From Curtobacterium sp. MCLR17_032 (GTDB lineage Bacteria; Actinomycetota; Actinomycetes; Actinomycetales; Microbacteriaceae): a stretch of DNA of 64,000 bases. Location: contig NZ_CP126268.1 in NCBI RefSeq assembly GCF_003234795.2, positions 558,001 to 622,000 on the forward strand. Direction: 5' to 3'. Within the stretch, counting starts at the first letter, position 1; each line of letters starts with the position of its first letter. Of the stretch, positions 24,104 through 33,487 are shown in pieces. Under the pieces are notes generated by a model. The model saw nothing but the letters and a program-made list of their open reading frames with translations. It ran no database searches and had not been told where the DNA came from. Made by a program: the position numbers and the translations under genes.

Positions 24104-24930
24104 CGCGTCCCTTGAAGTCGGTCAGATGGCACATCGTCACCGTCTCCTACAACAGCGCACGAGACCTCGGCGACCACTGGGCAACCGTCGCCCTCCCGGA
24201 CGGGGTCCGCTGGACAGTCGTGGACAACGCTTCGAACGACGATTCAGTCGAGATCGCCCGCAACCTCGGTGCGACGGTGATACCGCTGGAGCGGAACATC
24301 GGATTCGGTGCGGCGAACAATGTCGGGGCGCGCAGTGTCGAAGCCGAGTACATCGTGTTCGCTAACCCGGATGTCTTGGTGGACACATCGACCCTGTCAT
24401 CGTTCGAGACGACGTTTTCCACAGGGGATGACCTCGTCCTCGCCCCGCAGCTGCTCAATCCGGACGGATCCGCTCAGCCGTCCGGGCGAAGCTTCCCGAC
24501 ACTCGCTTCAAAGCTCAAGAATCGGCTTCCTGACGCAGCAAGGCGGGACTACCAGATCACGGCTCGCGAAGGTGAACAACGGTACGTCTCGTGGTTCATC
24601 GGGGCTGCCGTTGTAATGACCATGAAGACCTACCGGCTGCTTCCGTGGGACGAACGCTTCTTCGTCTACTACGAGGATTCGGACCTCGGGCTCCGGGCAT
24701 GGAAATCAGGCCATCGGGTGGTTCTCGACGGATCCATTCGATGGATCCATGCGTGGGCCCGCGAGACTGCCGGCTTCAACCCTCGGGCCTGGAAGCTGGA
24801 GATCGCGAGCATGGCGAAGTTCTACTCGCGATACCCGCATCTCTTGCTCCCGAACAGGATCGCAGCATTGTTTCACCCCGAGCGTCGTTACGTTGGCCGT
24901 CTCGTCGGCGACGTCGAGGTCGGCCGATGA
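24100..24930 (+). CDS. Family 2 glycosyltransferase (rhamnosyltransferase-like)
   Basis: 276 residues. GT-A core: WHIVTVSYNSARDLG, VVDNASNDDS, RNIGFGAANNVGA and VFANPDVLVD (the DxD-equivalent). Further down are WFIGAAVVM and DERFFVYYEDSDLGLRAWKSGH. It should add one sugar to the lipid-linked repeat unit at the cytoplasmic face. GTG start at 24100, 4-bp overlap with a 19-codon ORF; the 3' end overlaps the next gene by ATGA. Base composition is visibly lower in GC than the genes upstream. Confidence 0.88.
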   Translation: MTRPLKSVRWHIVTVSYNSARDLGDHWATVALPDGVRWTVVDNASNDDSVEIARNLGATVIPLERNIGFGAANNVGARSVEAEYIVFANPDVLVDTSTLSSFETTFSTGDDLVLAPQLLNPDGSAQPSGRSFPTLASKLKNRLPDAARRDYQITAREGEQRYVSWFIGAAVVMTMKTYRLLPWDERFFVYYEDSDLGLRAWKSGHRVVLDGSIRWIHAWARETAGFNPRAWKLEIASMAKFYSRYPHLLLPNRIAALFHPERRYVGRLVGDVEVGR

Positions 24931-25823
24931 GCGGGTACCCAAGACCGCGGCTCACGATTGTGTCTGTCCTTTTTGGCGGTGCCGACACACTTCGAGAGAC
25001 GCTTCCCACGTGGCGCGAGTCCCTGACTGCGGACGTCGAGGTCGTGTTCGTCGACCACAGCGCGCGGGCCCTCGATGTCGATCTCGGTCTCGCCCGCTGG
25101 GCTCGCTACGAATGGAACCCTGAGAACCCCGGGTTTGCCGCTGGTGTAAACCGCGCTGTTCACTTGGCCAGGTCCGACCGGGTGTTCTTACTCAATCCGG
25201 ACGTCTTTCTCACCGAGGAAGCGCTCCGCGCGGTGGTCGAGGAGCAAAGCGATGGCTTGCTTGCCGTGGCCCTCCGTACTGACGGTCAGGTCCACGTTGG
25301 CATCGAGTACTCGTGGTGGGGCTTCTGCCGAGATCGTACGAATCTCGATCGACATCTGGTCGGTCCGAGCGGTGGGGCAGCAGTCTTCCCGAGCGATCTC
25401 GTCCTGCGCAGTCACCCGTTCCCTGACCATCTCTTCGCCTGGGGGGAGGACGCCGAGTGGGGACTAGGACTGTGCGCGAGCGGCATCATCACGCGAGAGC
25501 TGAAAGGCGTGGTGCTCGAACACGTAGGTGGTCACTCAGTCGACAACCCGCGCGGTCAGCAGCTCAAAGCAAGGCTGCTCGTCCGGAACCGCATCGCGAC
25601 GTTTCGGCGGGTCCTCGGGCTTCGTACCAAGCTGTCCATCGGCGCACCCTTCTTCGCCGCGATCGTTGTCAACCTGGCGCGGAAAGTGATGCAGGGGACC
25701 GCTCGGGCATACATTCGAGGAGTTCTCGAGGGCCTGCGGCTTCCGTTGCCACCATTGGACGGCCCGAAGCTCAGTTGGGCGCAGTGGAAGCGTTTCACGG
25801 CTGATGGCGGTGAGCGAGGATGA
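24927..25823 (+). CDS. Family 2 glycosyltransferase
   Basis: 298 residues. Core motifs: TIVSVLFGGADTL, VVFVDHSAR, NPENPGFAAGVNRAVH, VFLLNPDVFL and FAWGEDAEWGLGLCASG. It is of the same subfamily as the gene before it but clearly distinct. Acceptor and sugar unknown. Start ATG at 24927 overlaps the preceding stop (ATGA), and its own stop overlaps the flippase start in the same way. Confidence 0.85.
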   Translation: MSGYPRPRLTIVSVLFGGADTLRETLPTWRESLTADVEVVFVDHSARALDVDLGLARWARYEWNPENPGFAAGVNRAVHLARSDRVFLLNPDVFLTEEALRAVVEEQSDGLLAVALRTDGQVHVGIEYSWWGFCRDRTNLDRHLVGPSGGAAVFPSDLVLRSHPFPDHLFAWGEDAEWGLGLCASGIITRELKGVVLEHVGGHSVDNPRGQQLKARLLVRNRIATFRRVLGLRTKLSIGAPFFAAIVVNLARKVMQGTARAYIRGVLEGLRLPLPPLDGPKLSWAQWKRFTADGGERG

Positions 25824-27064
25824 GTAATCGCGACACGTCGCTAGCGGAGTCCGCGCCCGTTCGTCGGGGGCCGGTGAGCCGTCAGGTCGTGATCCTCATC
25901 GGATCACGGGGTCTGGCCGCCGTGCTCCAATCGGTCTCTTTCATGCTGCTGAGCAGGGCCGTGGATCTGCGGACGTTCGGCGTGATCGGTGTCGTCACGG
26001 CCATTGCGGGCTTTGCGTTGCTCGTCAGCGACCTCGGAGTGACCGCCACCCTCTCGCGAGCACGGGCCCGTCAAGACCACGCGCTGGTTCGTGGAGCGCT
26101 GCAGCTCAACGACGTCGTCACGGTGGTCAGCGCCGTACTGTTCGGCGTTGCAGCTGGTTTCGCGGCTGCACCCGGCGTTGCACTTGCGATCTTGGCGGTC
26201 TCGCTGACCGTCGAGCGCAACGTCGAGACGCACCTCAGCGTCTTCTACGCGGACGGTTCGCGCTTCGTTCCCGCGGTGTCGATCCTCGGTCGCCGCTTGC
26301 TCATGCTGGCCGTATTCTGGGGTTCGCTCCAAGCATCCGTGGACGGCGCACTCGCATTTGCGATCGCGCAACTTGCCGGGGCGACGTTCAGCCAGGTGCT
26401 GCAGCGCATCACGCTTGCCCCATTGTCGCGAACCGCATCTCCGCTCGGCCTGGGCACGGTGTTCAGAGGATCGTGGCGGTTCTGGGCGAGCTCAGTACTC
26501 AACCAAGTTCGTATCCTCGACTCCGCCATCGTCGGCGCCTTCGCTTCGGTTGCCAGCGCGGGCCTGTACGCAGCAGCCCAAAAGCTGGTGAACCCGTTGC
26601 TCCTGTTGCCCGCATCACTCTCTCAGGTCATCTTGCCTGCGGTGGCTCGGGATCGCAGCAACGTCCGGCGGATCACGAAGCGAGTCTGTGGCCTGTTCCT
26701 CGGCACATACGTCGTGATCGTCCCTGTCACGTTCTTCGCACGCGGTCTCCTCGATCTTCTCTTCGGTAGTCCCTACGGAGACGGCGCATCGATCCTCGTC
26801 TGGGCAATGCTGGGCTTCCCGATGCTTGCGCTCTCTGGCCCTCTTGCAGCAATCCTCCAAGGGCTTGGCGACGAGGGGTTCGTGGCGCTCAACGGCGCGC
26901 TCTTCGCGGTCGTAGCACTCATCGCGATGGTCGGGGGCGCCATCATGTTCGGCCCCACCGGTGTAGCCGCCGGGATGACGATCGCCTACACGCTCCGTAC
27001 GCCGGTCCTCGTCGTCCGGATCTTCCGGTCCGATCTTCGCCGTTCAGAAAGCGTTCAGCCGTGA
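25820..27064 (+). CDS. Polysaccharide flippase (Wzx-type, MOP superfamily)
   Basis: 414 residues, about twelve hydrophobic segments spread over the whole length. N-terminal GPVSRQVVILIGSRGLAAVLQSV and SFMLLSRAVDLRTFGVIGVV match the start of oligosaccharide flippases. It should move lipid-linked repeat units from the inner to the outer leaflet. The position among glycosyltransferases, with the polymerase downstream, fits a Wzx/Wzy pathway. ATGA overlap at the start; the stop overlaps the next GTG start. Confidence 0.88.
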   Translation: MSNRDTSLAESAPVRRGPVSRQVVILIGSRGLAAVLQSVSFMLLSRAVDLRTFGVIGVVTAIAGFALLVSDLGVTATLSRARARQDHALVRGALQLNDVVTVVSAVLFGVAAGFAAAPGVALAILAVSLTVERNVETHLSVFYADGSRFVPAVSILGRRLLMLAVFWGSLQASVDGALAFAIAQLAGATFSQVLQRITLAPLSRTASPLGLGTVFRGSWRFWASSVLNQVRILDSAIVGAFASVASAGLYAAAQKLVNPLLLLPASLSQVILPAVARDRSNVRRITKRVCGLFLGTYVVIVPVTFFARGLLDLLFGSPYGDGASILVWAMLGFPMLALSGPLAAILQGLGDEGFVALNGALFAVVALIAMVGGAIMFGPTGVAAGMTIAYTLRTPVLVVRIFRSDLRRSESVQP

Positions 27065-27939
27065 TGGAGAGAAGCGTCGAGAGCGGCAAGCCTGTCACTG
27101 GTCCTCAAAGGGCAGGCATCTCCCTGGCAGTTGTTGTCGTCCGTTACAAAAAAGCCATTCGCGACATGCCCGTTGTGCAGTATGCCGCAGCGCTTGAGTC
27201 GGACACGAAGATCAGGTGGATCATCGTGGACAACTCGCCGGCCGAGGCAACGATGGATGACAGGGCGGGTCTTCCCGCCAACTCGCGGTACATGTGGCTC
27301 GGCGCGAACCGCGGGCTGCCCAAGGCCTACAACGCTGCACTCACGCATCTCGACGAGTCGACGACCCACATCTGTTTCCTCGACCAGGACACCAAGGCGG
27401 TCGGGACGTACCTACAAGCCATTCTCGACCGAGGTGATTGCGGCAGCGACATCGTCCTGCCTGTCGTGGTGTCCGGGGCCGTTATCCTTTCTCCCTGCAG
27501 GAGAACTGGCCCCTGGTACAGACCTGTCAGATGGCGGGGTGCGATCCCTGGCCCAATGAGCTGGATCAACAGCGGCATGGTCGTCAGCGCCAAGGTGTTC
27601 GCCTCCACGCGATTCGACGAGCGGTTGTTCCTCGACTACGTCGATCATCGGTTCGCGCTCGACGCTCAGCGTGCCGGTGCTTCTGTGGACGTCCGGTGGG
27701 ACCTGGCGCTCGAGCAGGACTACTCCCGTGAGACTGATGACGTCGATGCTGCTTACCGTCGGTACTTGATCTTTCGTGATGACTTGCGAACGTTCTATGG
27801 TCCGGGCGTCTCCGGGCGTCTTTGGGCGATGGGGCTCACGCTTCGCCGCGCACTGGTGGCTACGAAGAAGTACCGGACAAGGCGGTTCCTCGCCGCTTGG
27901 ACCTCAGGAAGGCGGACGGCGGATGCCGCGGAGCGGTAA
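27061..27939 (+). CDS. Family 2 glycosyltransferase (rhamnosyltransferase-like)
   Basis: 292 residues. Motifs: LAVVVVRYKKAI, IIVDNSP, ANRGLPKAYNAAL, CFLDQDTKAV and WINSGMVVSAKVF, then DERLFLDYVDHRFALDAQRAG. LDQDT and DYVDHRF are typical of rhamnosyltransferase-type GT2 enzymes. Start is GTG 27061 (4-bp overlap) or ATG 27064; I cannot decide between them. The end overlaps the next gene by 17 bp. Confidence 0.85.
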   Translation: MMERSVESGKPVTGPQRAGISLAVVVVRYKKAIRDMPVVQYAAALESDTKIRWIIVDNSPAEATMDDRAGLPANSRYMWLGANRGLPKAYNAALTHLDESTTHICFLDQDTKAVGTYLQAILDRGDCGSDIVLPVVVSGAVILSPCRRTGPWYRPVRWRGAIPGPMSWINSGMVVSAKVFASTRFDERLFLDYVDHRFALDAQRAGASVDVRWDLALEQDYSRETDDVDAAYRRYLIFRDDLRTFYGPGVSGRLWAMGLTLRRALVATKKYRTRRFLAAWTSGRRTADAAER

Positions 27940-28594
27940 GAGTGCGTTGTGGAAGACGAGTAGACGCCTTCTCCACCACATGAGATTGGAATCGCACCGA
28001 TTCCGCTGGTACGGATCGAACCGGCACAACGAGACCTTCGCTGTGAATCAGTTCCGACGCGACCACGTCGAGGTCGGGAACTTCACCTACGGGCCGCTCA
28101 GAGTCATCGACGGTGCTGCTTCGAGCAGACTGCGCATTGGCTCCTTCTGCTCCATCGCTGAGGACGTCACGTTCGTGCTCAACGGGGACCACCCTCTCGA
28201 CCGGCTTTCGACATTTCCGTTGCGCGCCTTCGTCCTCGGGGAGCAGGAGACTGTGCAGTCTCGCGGAGACATCGTCCTCGGAGACGACGTCTGGATTGGA
28301 CACGGCGCTGTGATTCTCTCTGGCGTGACACTGGGTCGCGGAAGCGTCATCGCAGCAGGATCGATCGTGACACGTGACGTCGCGGACTATGCGATCGTCG
28401 CCGGCAGTCCTGCGCGTGTAGTCCGTTCTCGATTCGGAGCGGACGTCCTCGAAGCTGTACGGAAGGTGGACATGAGTCGCCTGAACGAGCCCTTCATCCG
28501 TCGGAACCTCGAGATGCTCGAGGCATCTGTCGATGCGGCGTCGGTCGACGAGATCCTTCGTGCTCTCGGTTCAGGGATGGGTGGAACGACATGA
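27923..28594 (+). CDS. Hexapeptide-repeat acetyltransferase (CatB/NodL-like)
   Basis: 223 residues. The left-handed beta-helix is seen as FTYGPLRVIDG, LRIGSFCSIAEDVTFVLNGDHPLDRLSTFP, GDIVLGDDVWIGHGAVILSGVTLGRGSVIAAGSIVTRDV and AIVAGSPARVVRSRF. NGDHPLDRLSTFP is typical of xenobiotic/sugar O-acetyltransferases of this fold; the histidine of GDHP is the likely catalytic base. It probably acetylates a sugar of the repeat unit. ATG at 27923 within the end of the previous gene. The stop overlaps the next ATG by 4 bp. Confidence 0.85.
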   Translation: MPRSGKSALWKTSRRLLHHMRLESHRFRWYGSNRHNETFAVNQFRRDHVEVGNFTYGPLRVIDGAASSRLRIGSFCSIAEDVTFVLNGDHPLDRLSTFPLRAFVLGEQETVQSRGDIVLGDDVWIGHGAVILSGVTLGRGSVIAAGSIVTRDVADYAIVAGSPARVVRSRFGADVLEAVRKVDMSRLNEPFIRRNLEMLEASVDAASVDEILRALGSGMGGTT

Positions 28595-29835
28595 GGGTGA
28601 TCTCGAACTTCCACTTCTGGTACGCCATCACATGGACGATGTGCCTGATCGCGTACAGCTGGGAATGGTCCGAACTGAACCAGCCACTGCGGCCGGATCT
28701 TCTGACGTTCTTCTGGCTGTCCATCGTGATGTCAACGCTCATCCTGGTCGTGCAGCTGGGGCGAGGGGCCGCGAACGACGACCGAGACGTCGTGCTCAGG
28801 TCCGCACGTGAGGGCAAGCGCGACGGGCGCAGTGTCACGGTGATGTTCGTCATCGGGTTCGCCCTCGACTTTGCCTACCAGGGGGCGATCCCGTTCTTTC
28901 GCGGGGGCTACACCGGGTTTGACATCACAGCACAGATCCAGTCAACGGTTGGAATTCCTGTTCTCCACGTCGTCCTGATCGGCGGAGCAATCTTCTTTGC
29001 CCTAGAGCGTTCCGACCGTTTTTTCGTGCAGAGGTCTCGCTCTTACGCCCTCCAGTTCGTCGTCATCCAGATACTGCTTCTGCTCAACAACAGTCGCGGA
29101 TACATCACCTTTTGCGTAATCGGTGCACTATTGTTGTTCGCGCTACGGAAATTCTCGGACGAGGGCAGGATGCGTCCTCAGATCCTCGTTTTGGCAGCGA
29201 TCGGTGGCGTTGTGGTCTTGTTCGGTATCGGAGTGTTCGGGAACATCCGCTCTGGTTCATCCTGGTGGGATTCGAGCCACATTTCGCACTTGGGTCGATA
29301 TCAAGATAGGTACCCAGGCTGGTTGAGCGAGCAGTTCCAGTGGGCCTATACGTACTTCACGAGCCCACTCGCCAACCTCAATCTTAACCTTTCGGTGAGG
29401 CCGGTTGATGGCTCATTGACTCAAGTATGGCTGGCGTTCTTGCCCGACACCTTCGGTAAGTACTTCGTGGCTGAACGGGTCAATGTTGTGTATCTGGTCT
29501 CGTACCTGAATGCGTCGACCGGCTATGTCGTGCCGTACTACCTCGGTGGCGGAGTGCCCGCACTGTATGTCTTCTACATCCTGCAAGTGGTGTTGCTCGA
29601 ACTGGGGGCGTTCCTTGCGCGAAAGATCGGCACCGCCGTTGCGCTGTTTCAAGTTTGTGCGTCAGTCATCGTCATCGTCTTCGTCTTCTACAACTCCTTC
29701 TCCGACGCCGCAACCTGTTTTCTGATCCCGCTAGCTCTAGCTGTCGGACTGGTAAGACGGCGCCGGGTCGAGAAGAAAACTGCCGGTGGTCAACAGGTCG
29801 GCCGTGCTGGGGCATCGCCTCTACGTCGAGCGTGA
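28591..29835 (+). CDS. Putative polysaccharide polymerase (Wzy-type)
   Basis: 414 residues with about ten or eleven membrane helices. It has the typical large outside loop in the second half (about 210-300: SGSSWWDSSHISHLGRYQDRYP, then LSEQFQWAYTYFTSPLANL). LLLNNSRGYITF and the loop are similar in kind to O-antigen polymerases, which are poorly conserved; the call rests on topology and on the gene's place beside a flippase. It would join repeat units outside the membrane. Noticeably lower GC and more A/T-ending codons than neighbours outside the cluster. Confidence 0.7.
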   Translation: MRVISNFHFWYAITWTMCLIAYSWEWSELNQPLRPDLLTFFWLSIVMSTLILVVQLGRGAANDDRDVVLRSAREGKRDGRSVTVMFVIGFALDFAYQGAIPFFRGGYTGFDITAQIQSTVGIPVLHVVLIGGAIFFALERSDRFFVQRSRSYALQFVVIQILLLLNNSRGYITFCVIGALLLFALRKFSDEGRMRPQILVLAAIGGVVVLFGIGVFGNIRSGSSWWDSSHISHLGRYQDRYPGWLSEQFQWAYTYFTSPLANLNLNLSVRPVDGSLTQVWLAFLPDTFGKYFVAERVNVVYLVSYLNASTGYVVPYYLGGGVPALYVFYILQVVLLELGAFLARKIGTAVALFQVCASVIVIVFVFYNSFSDAATCFLIPLALAVGLVRRRRVEKKTAGGQQVGRAGASPLRRA

Positions 29836-29887
29836 CCTGGGCTCGTCTCGCTATCCGATTACTTGAGTAGATGGGCCCGGTAAGTCA

Positions 29888-30919
29888 TTGGAACAGTCAG
29901 TCCCTCGTTTGAGCGTAGTCATCCCAGCGTTCCAATCAGCACATGTCATCCTCGATGCAGTGACGAGCGTGCTCGACCAGGCAGTAGCCGGTGTCGAGGT
30001 CGTCGTCATCGATGACGGAGGTGCGGATGACATCGTCGGAGCCTTGGCATCGCTGGCTTCAGATGAGCGCCTCAGGCTCATACATCAGGATCGCGCTGGA
30101 GTGTCCGTGGCTCGGAACCTGGGAGTGCGCGAGTCGCGCGGAGCGTTCCTGATGTTCGTCGATGCGGATGACCGCCTCACGCCGGGCTCCCTGGGTGGGT
30201 TCCTGGAGTTCGCGATCGAATCGAGGTCGGACGTCGTGATCTCAGACTTCTTCCTCACCCGGGGTGCAGAAGGCGAACTGGTGAAAGCCGTCAACTCCGA
30301 TCTCACGAGTTTCAATACATCCGATCGCGCGGTCCTGCAGTGGCTGACGCTCGCTCGGGTGGGGTTCCAGAACAAGCCGAACGTCGGGCTCCTGGGTGCG
30401 CCGTGGTCGAAGATATACTCGCGGACCTTCCTCGAAGAGCGATTCAGCCGCGAGAACCTCTTCCTCCCTGGGCTAACACGGGGTCAAGACGTGTTGTTCA
30501 ACACCGAAGTCTTCGGCGAAGCCAGTCGAATCGGTTACTGGCCATTCGCGACGTACTCCTACTCGGTCTCAAGCGACTCGTCGTCGCATCGGCCAGCGCA
30601 TGACTTCGCGGACAAGATCGCTCTGCTCGAGGCAAGTCTGCTGCAACTCATCTCGTCGAAGGGGTGGGGTCATCTCCGCCCTGCTGTGGCGAAGATGGTC
30701 GTCACCTTGTTCGAAGAGTCGCTGCTGCGGATCGGGAGCGGACTCTCACCCGCGAAGGTCCGCGACTTGCGCTCGCGACCGCCTGTCCGAGCGGCTCTGA
30801 AGAGCGCGCGTCTTAGAGACTTCAGTCTTGCGGGCAGGGTGAAGCTGGTGGCCTTCCGCGTTGGTCCACGCTGCACCGCATTGCTGATGCGCGCATTGCG
30901 CCGGATATCTCGGCGGTGA
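29888..30919 (+). CDS. Family 2 glycosyltransferase
   Basis: 343 residues. The GT-A domain (about 8-110) has PRLSVVIPAFQSAHVI, VVVIDDGGADD, HQDRAGVSVARNLGVRESRG and MFVDADDR with the DxD. The C-terminal part is helical and may bind the acceptor or membrane (RVKLVAFRVGPRCTALLMRAL). Start is TTG at 29888, the only plausible start near the conserved N-terminus; this is a weak, unusual start. It is separated from the polymerase by 52 bp, the largest gap within the cluster, and closes it. Confidence 0.83.
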   Translation: MEQSVPRLSVVIPAFQSAHVILDAVTSVLDQAVAGVEVVVIDDGGADDIVGALASLASDERLRLIHQDRAGVSVARNLGVRESRGAFLMFVDADDRLTPGSLGGFLEFAIESRSDVVISDFFLTRGAEGELVKAVNSDLTSFNTSDRAVLQWLTLARVGFQNKPNVGLLGAPWSKIYSRTFLEERFSRENLFLPGLTRGQDVLFNTEVFGEASRIGYWPFATYSYSVSSDSSSHRPAHDFADKIALLEASLLQLISSKGWGHLRPAVAKMVVTLFEESLLRIGSGLSPAKVRDLRSRPPVRAALKSARLRDFSLAGRVKLVAFRVGPRCTALLMRALRRISRR

Positions 30920-31080
30920 CTGCGCGTCTGGGCGCGCTCGGAAGCTGTGGTCAGGTAGCCGGTGAGTGTGAAGAAGGCAACGACGCCGATTGCTCCTGCT
31001 GTCCCGGCGAGCTCTGGCCACGAGTGCCGAACGAGTACCGAGAGGATCCCGACGCCCCAAGGAGCGTCCAGCCATTGATC
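30920..31080 (-). pseudogene. Possible remnant of an acyltransferase-3 (OafA-type) gene
   Basis: On the minus strand, one frame from about 31080 to 30910 reads DQWLDAPWGVGILSVLVRHSWPEL then GAIGVVAFFTLTGYLTTA. The second part resembles the conserved N-terminal GxxGVDxFFVLSGFLIT helix of membrane O-acyltransferases, and HSWP fits the preceding helix. A stop in that frame near 31087-31089 removes any start, and the frame then runs into the glycosyltransferase gene. It may be the end of a decayed modification gene, but a chance frame is possible. The rest of the 297-bp gap (to 31216) holds nothing I can name. Confidence 0.3.
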
Positions 31081-31216
31081 CTGCGCTCAACGCACCTGCC
31101 GGCACGGAGACGGGTATATCGCGCTTGGCGGCAAGCGCGATCGGATACTTCGAAGCCGAGAACGGCAATCTGCGTGGTCGGCTTGTCGCGACGTGGCACA
31201 ACCCTAGGATTACCTC

Positions 31217-33037
31217 ATGTCCGACCAGCCCGAGTCTGGACGCACTGCAGCACGTCGCGGGTCTGGGGCCCGCGTTGTCCTGTGGGTCGTCCTCGCCCTC
31301 GTCCTCCTGCTGATCCTCGCCGTGGCGTGGATAGGCGTCCGTGGTTTCCTGGCAAGGGGGCACCTCGAACGCGCCGTGGGTGACGTCAACACGCTGCGAT
31401 CGCAGCTCACCGGCGGCGACACTGCTGCGGTGCAGGGGACTGCCAAGCACCTGCAGGACGAAGCGGGCGCTGCCCGCTCGCTGACCGGTGACCCGATCTG
31501 GGGCGCCTCGCAGTACATCCCGTTCTTCGGGACGAACCTGCGAGCCGTGCGACAGGTGTCCGTCGTTGTCGATGACGTTGCCCGGAACGCCGTCACGCCG
31601 GTGTCAGGCGTTGTCGGGAAGTTCAGCACCGACAGTTTCGCGCCCAAGAACGGCAAGATCGATCTGCAGCCGATCGAGGACGCCCAGCCAGCGGTCGCGA
31701 AGGCTACTTCGACCTTGCAGCGGGCCGAGCGCGATGCGCAGACGATCGACACGAGCGCCACGCTGTCGCCCGTGACCACAGCGGTCGGGCAGCTGCGAAA
31801 CGCGCTGCAGTCGGCCTCGGCCCAAGCCGGGACCGCCAACCGCATCGTTCAGCTCGCCCCGGCGATGCTCGGTCACGACGGCGACCGGAACTACCTGCTG
31901 TTGTTCCAGAACAACGCCGAGCTGCGCGCAGGCGGGGGAATACCTGGCGCCGTCGCGCGCCTGCAGGTCGATGATGGGCACATCAAGCTGGCGGCACAGG
32001 CGTCGAGCACGGACTTCGGGAAGTTCGATCAGCCCGTCTTGCCGCTCGACGAGGACACGAAGAGCCTGTACGGATCGATCACCGGCGAGTACATCCAGGA
32101 CGTCACACTGACCCCGCGGTTCGACGTGTCGGCGAAGCTGGCGCGGGAGATGTGGAAGCAGAAGTTCGGCGAGCAGGTCGACGGGGTCCTCGCCATCGAC
32201 CCCGTCACGCTGAGCTACATCCTGCGGGCGACCGGGCCGGTGCAGCTGCCGACCGGCGACACGCTGACCTCGGACAACGCCGTCAAGCTTCTGCTCAGCG
32301 ACGCATACAGCAAGTACGCGGACCCGAAGGTGCAGGACGCGTTCTTCGCTTCTGCAGCGAGTTCGGTGTTCGAGAAGGTGTCGAGCGGCACGTTCGACAC
32401 CAAGCAGTTCATCGCCGCGCTGACCCAGGGCGCCGACGAGGACCGTCTCCGGCTGTGGAGCGCGGACAACGGCGAGCAGCAGCTCATCAACGGCACATCT
32501 GTGTCGGGCGCATTGCCGAGTGCGACCAAGGCCACTCGGCAGTTCGGCGTCTACCTGAACGACGGCACCGGCTCGAAGATGGACTACTACCTCGACAAGA
32601 AGGTCTCCGTCGGTGGCTCGGTCTGCCGGAAGGACGGTCGGCCGACGTCCGTGATCCAGGTCACGCTGAAGAACACTGCGCCCGCCGATGCGGCCACGAG
32701 CCTGCCCGAGTACGTGACCGGCGGCGGGGACTTCGGGACAGAACCCGGCAAGATCAAGACGCTCATCGCGGTCTACGCGCCGTCCAATGCGATCTACCTC
32801 GGTGCGTCCCAGGACGGCAAAGCCACGGGCCTCCAGACCACGGTCGACGGCGACCACCCGGTCGTGCAACTCCGAACGCTTCTCGCTCCCGGGCAGAGCA
32901 CCACGTTCCGTGTGGCGTTCCTCGGCGAGGCCAAGTACGCGAAGGCCGGCGTACAGGTGGAGTCGACTCCCGGGGTGCGGGAGTCGAAGGTCCAGCCGCT
33001 GCAGTTCGACTGCGCGAAGCCGGTCCCGGTCGGCTGA
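31217..33037 (+). CDS. DUF4012-type envelope protein
   Basis: 606 residues. One membrane anchor (about 21-44, VVLWVVLALVLLLILAVAWIGV) is followed by a helical region and the DUF4012 core: GDRNYLLLFQNNAELRAGGGIPG, VDGVLAIDPVTLSYILRATGPV and KLLLSDAYSKY. The C-terminal third is beta-rich with two cysteines. In other actinobacteria, as I recall, such proteins sit beside exopolysaccharide genes; their biochemical role is unknown. Placed directly after the cluster in the same direction, it probably belongs to the same system. ATG at 31217. Confidence 0.85.
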   Translation: MSDQPESGRTAARRGSGARVVLWVVLALVLLLILAVAWIGVRGFLARGHLERAVGDVNTLRSQLTGGDTAAVQGTAKHLQDEAGAARSLTGDPIWGASQYIPFFGTNLRAVRQVSVVVDDVARNAVTPVSGVVGKFSTDSFAPKNGKIDLQPIEDAQPAVAKATSTLQRAERDAQTIDTSATLSPVTTAVGQLRNALQSASAQAGTANRIVQLAPAMLGHDGDRNYLLLFQNNAELRAGGGIPGAVARLQVDDGHIKLAAQASSTDFGKFDQPVLPLDEDTKSLYGSITGEYIQDVTLTPRFDVSAKLAREMWKQKFGEQVDGVLAIDPVTLSYILRATGPVQLPTGDTLTSDNAVKLLLSDAYSKYADPKVQDAFFASAASSVFEKVSSGTFDTKQFIAALTQGADEDRLRLWSADNGEQQLINGTSVSGALPSATKATRQFGVYLNDGTGSKMDYYLDKKVSVGGSVCRKDGRPTSVIQVTLKNTAPADAATSLPEYVTGGGDFGTEPGKIKTLIAVYAPSNAIYLGASQDGKATGLQTTVDGDHPVVQLRTLLAPGQSTTFRVAFLGEAKYAKAGVQVESTPGVRESKVQPLQFDCAKPVPVG

Positions 33038-33487
33038 GCCGCGACCGGCGACGACGGTGACGCGAACTCTAGGGGCAGAAGACGCGGTCTCGTGCGCAGG
33101 CCTGATCGGTGAGTCGCCGCATACCGCGGTGTCGCGGGACCCCCACTCCGGGGGGCAAGAGCCGACCTGAGTGGCCGTCGAGCCTTCCCATCTCGTGGCA
33201 AGATCCCCGCTGTCGCTGGTCGATCTGCCCGCTGAACTGGGCTTTCAGTCCGTGATGGCTGATGTGTGACGGGTTCGTGCTCCAATCCAGAGCTCAACCT
33301 GGGAGCGAATCCAGCCCGAGTTCACGCATTCGTTGCACAAAGGGTGGCAACAGACTGTGAAACTCCGCTAGATTGAGGGAACTTCGCCAATCGCACTCGC
33401 CATCACTGGTCGTGGGGGATTGACATCTGCGGAGGCAGGGCTCTGGTATCAGGGTCTGTCAGATCAGATCACTAGGGGAACTACTTC
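33038..33487. other. 450-bp intergenic region with promoter and leader of the LAFTG protein gene
   Basis: No gene is seen. A short GC hairpin (CCCCC 33140-33144 with GGGGG 33150-33154) may end the upstream transcript. The rest is lower in GC, as expected for a promoter region, and carries the promoter given separately. Confidence 0.5.
33420..33449 (+). promoter_or_regulatory. Candidate housekeeping promoter of the LAFTG surface protein
   Basis: TTGACA (33420-33425) is a perfect -35 box; TGGTAT (33444-33449) lies 18 bp on as the -10. Transcription would start near 33456, giving a leader of about 32 bases with AGGGGAA (33474-33480) ahead of the ATG at 33488. A perfect -35 is rare in this window and suggests strong expression. 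Confidence 0.5.

Noticed and set aside
30951..31199. An 82-residue minus-strand frame in the gap after the cluster
   Set aside because: It is in a different frame from the acyltransferase-like text and has no domain or start signal.
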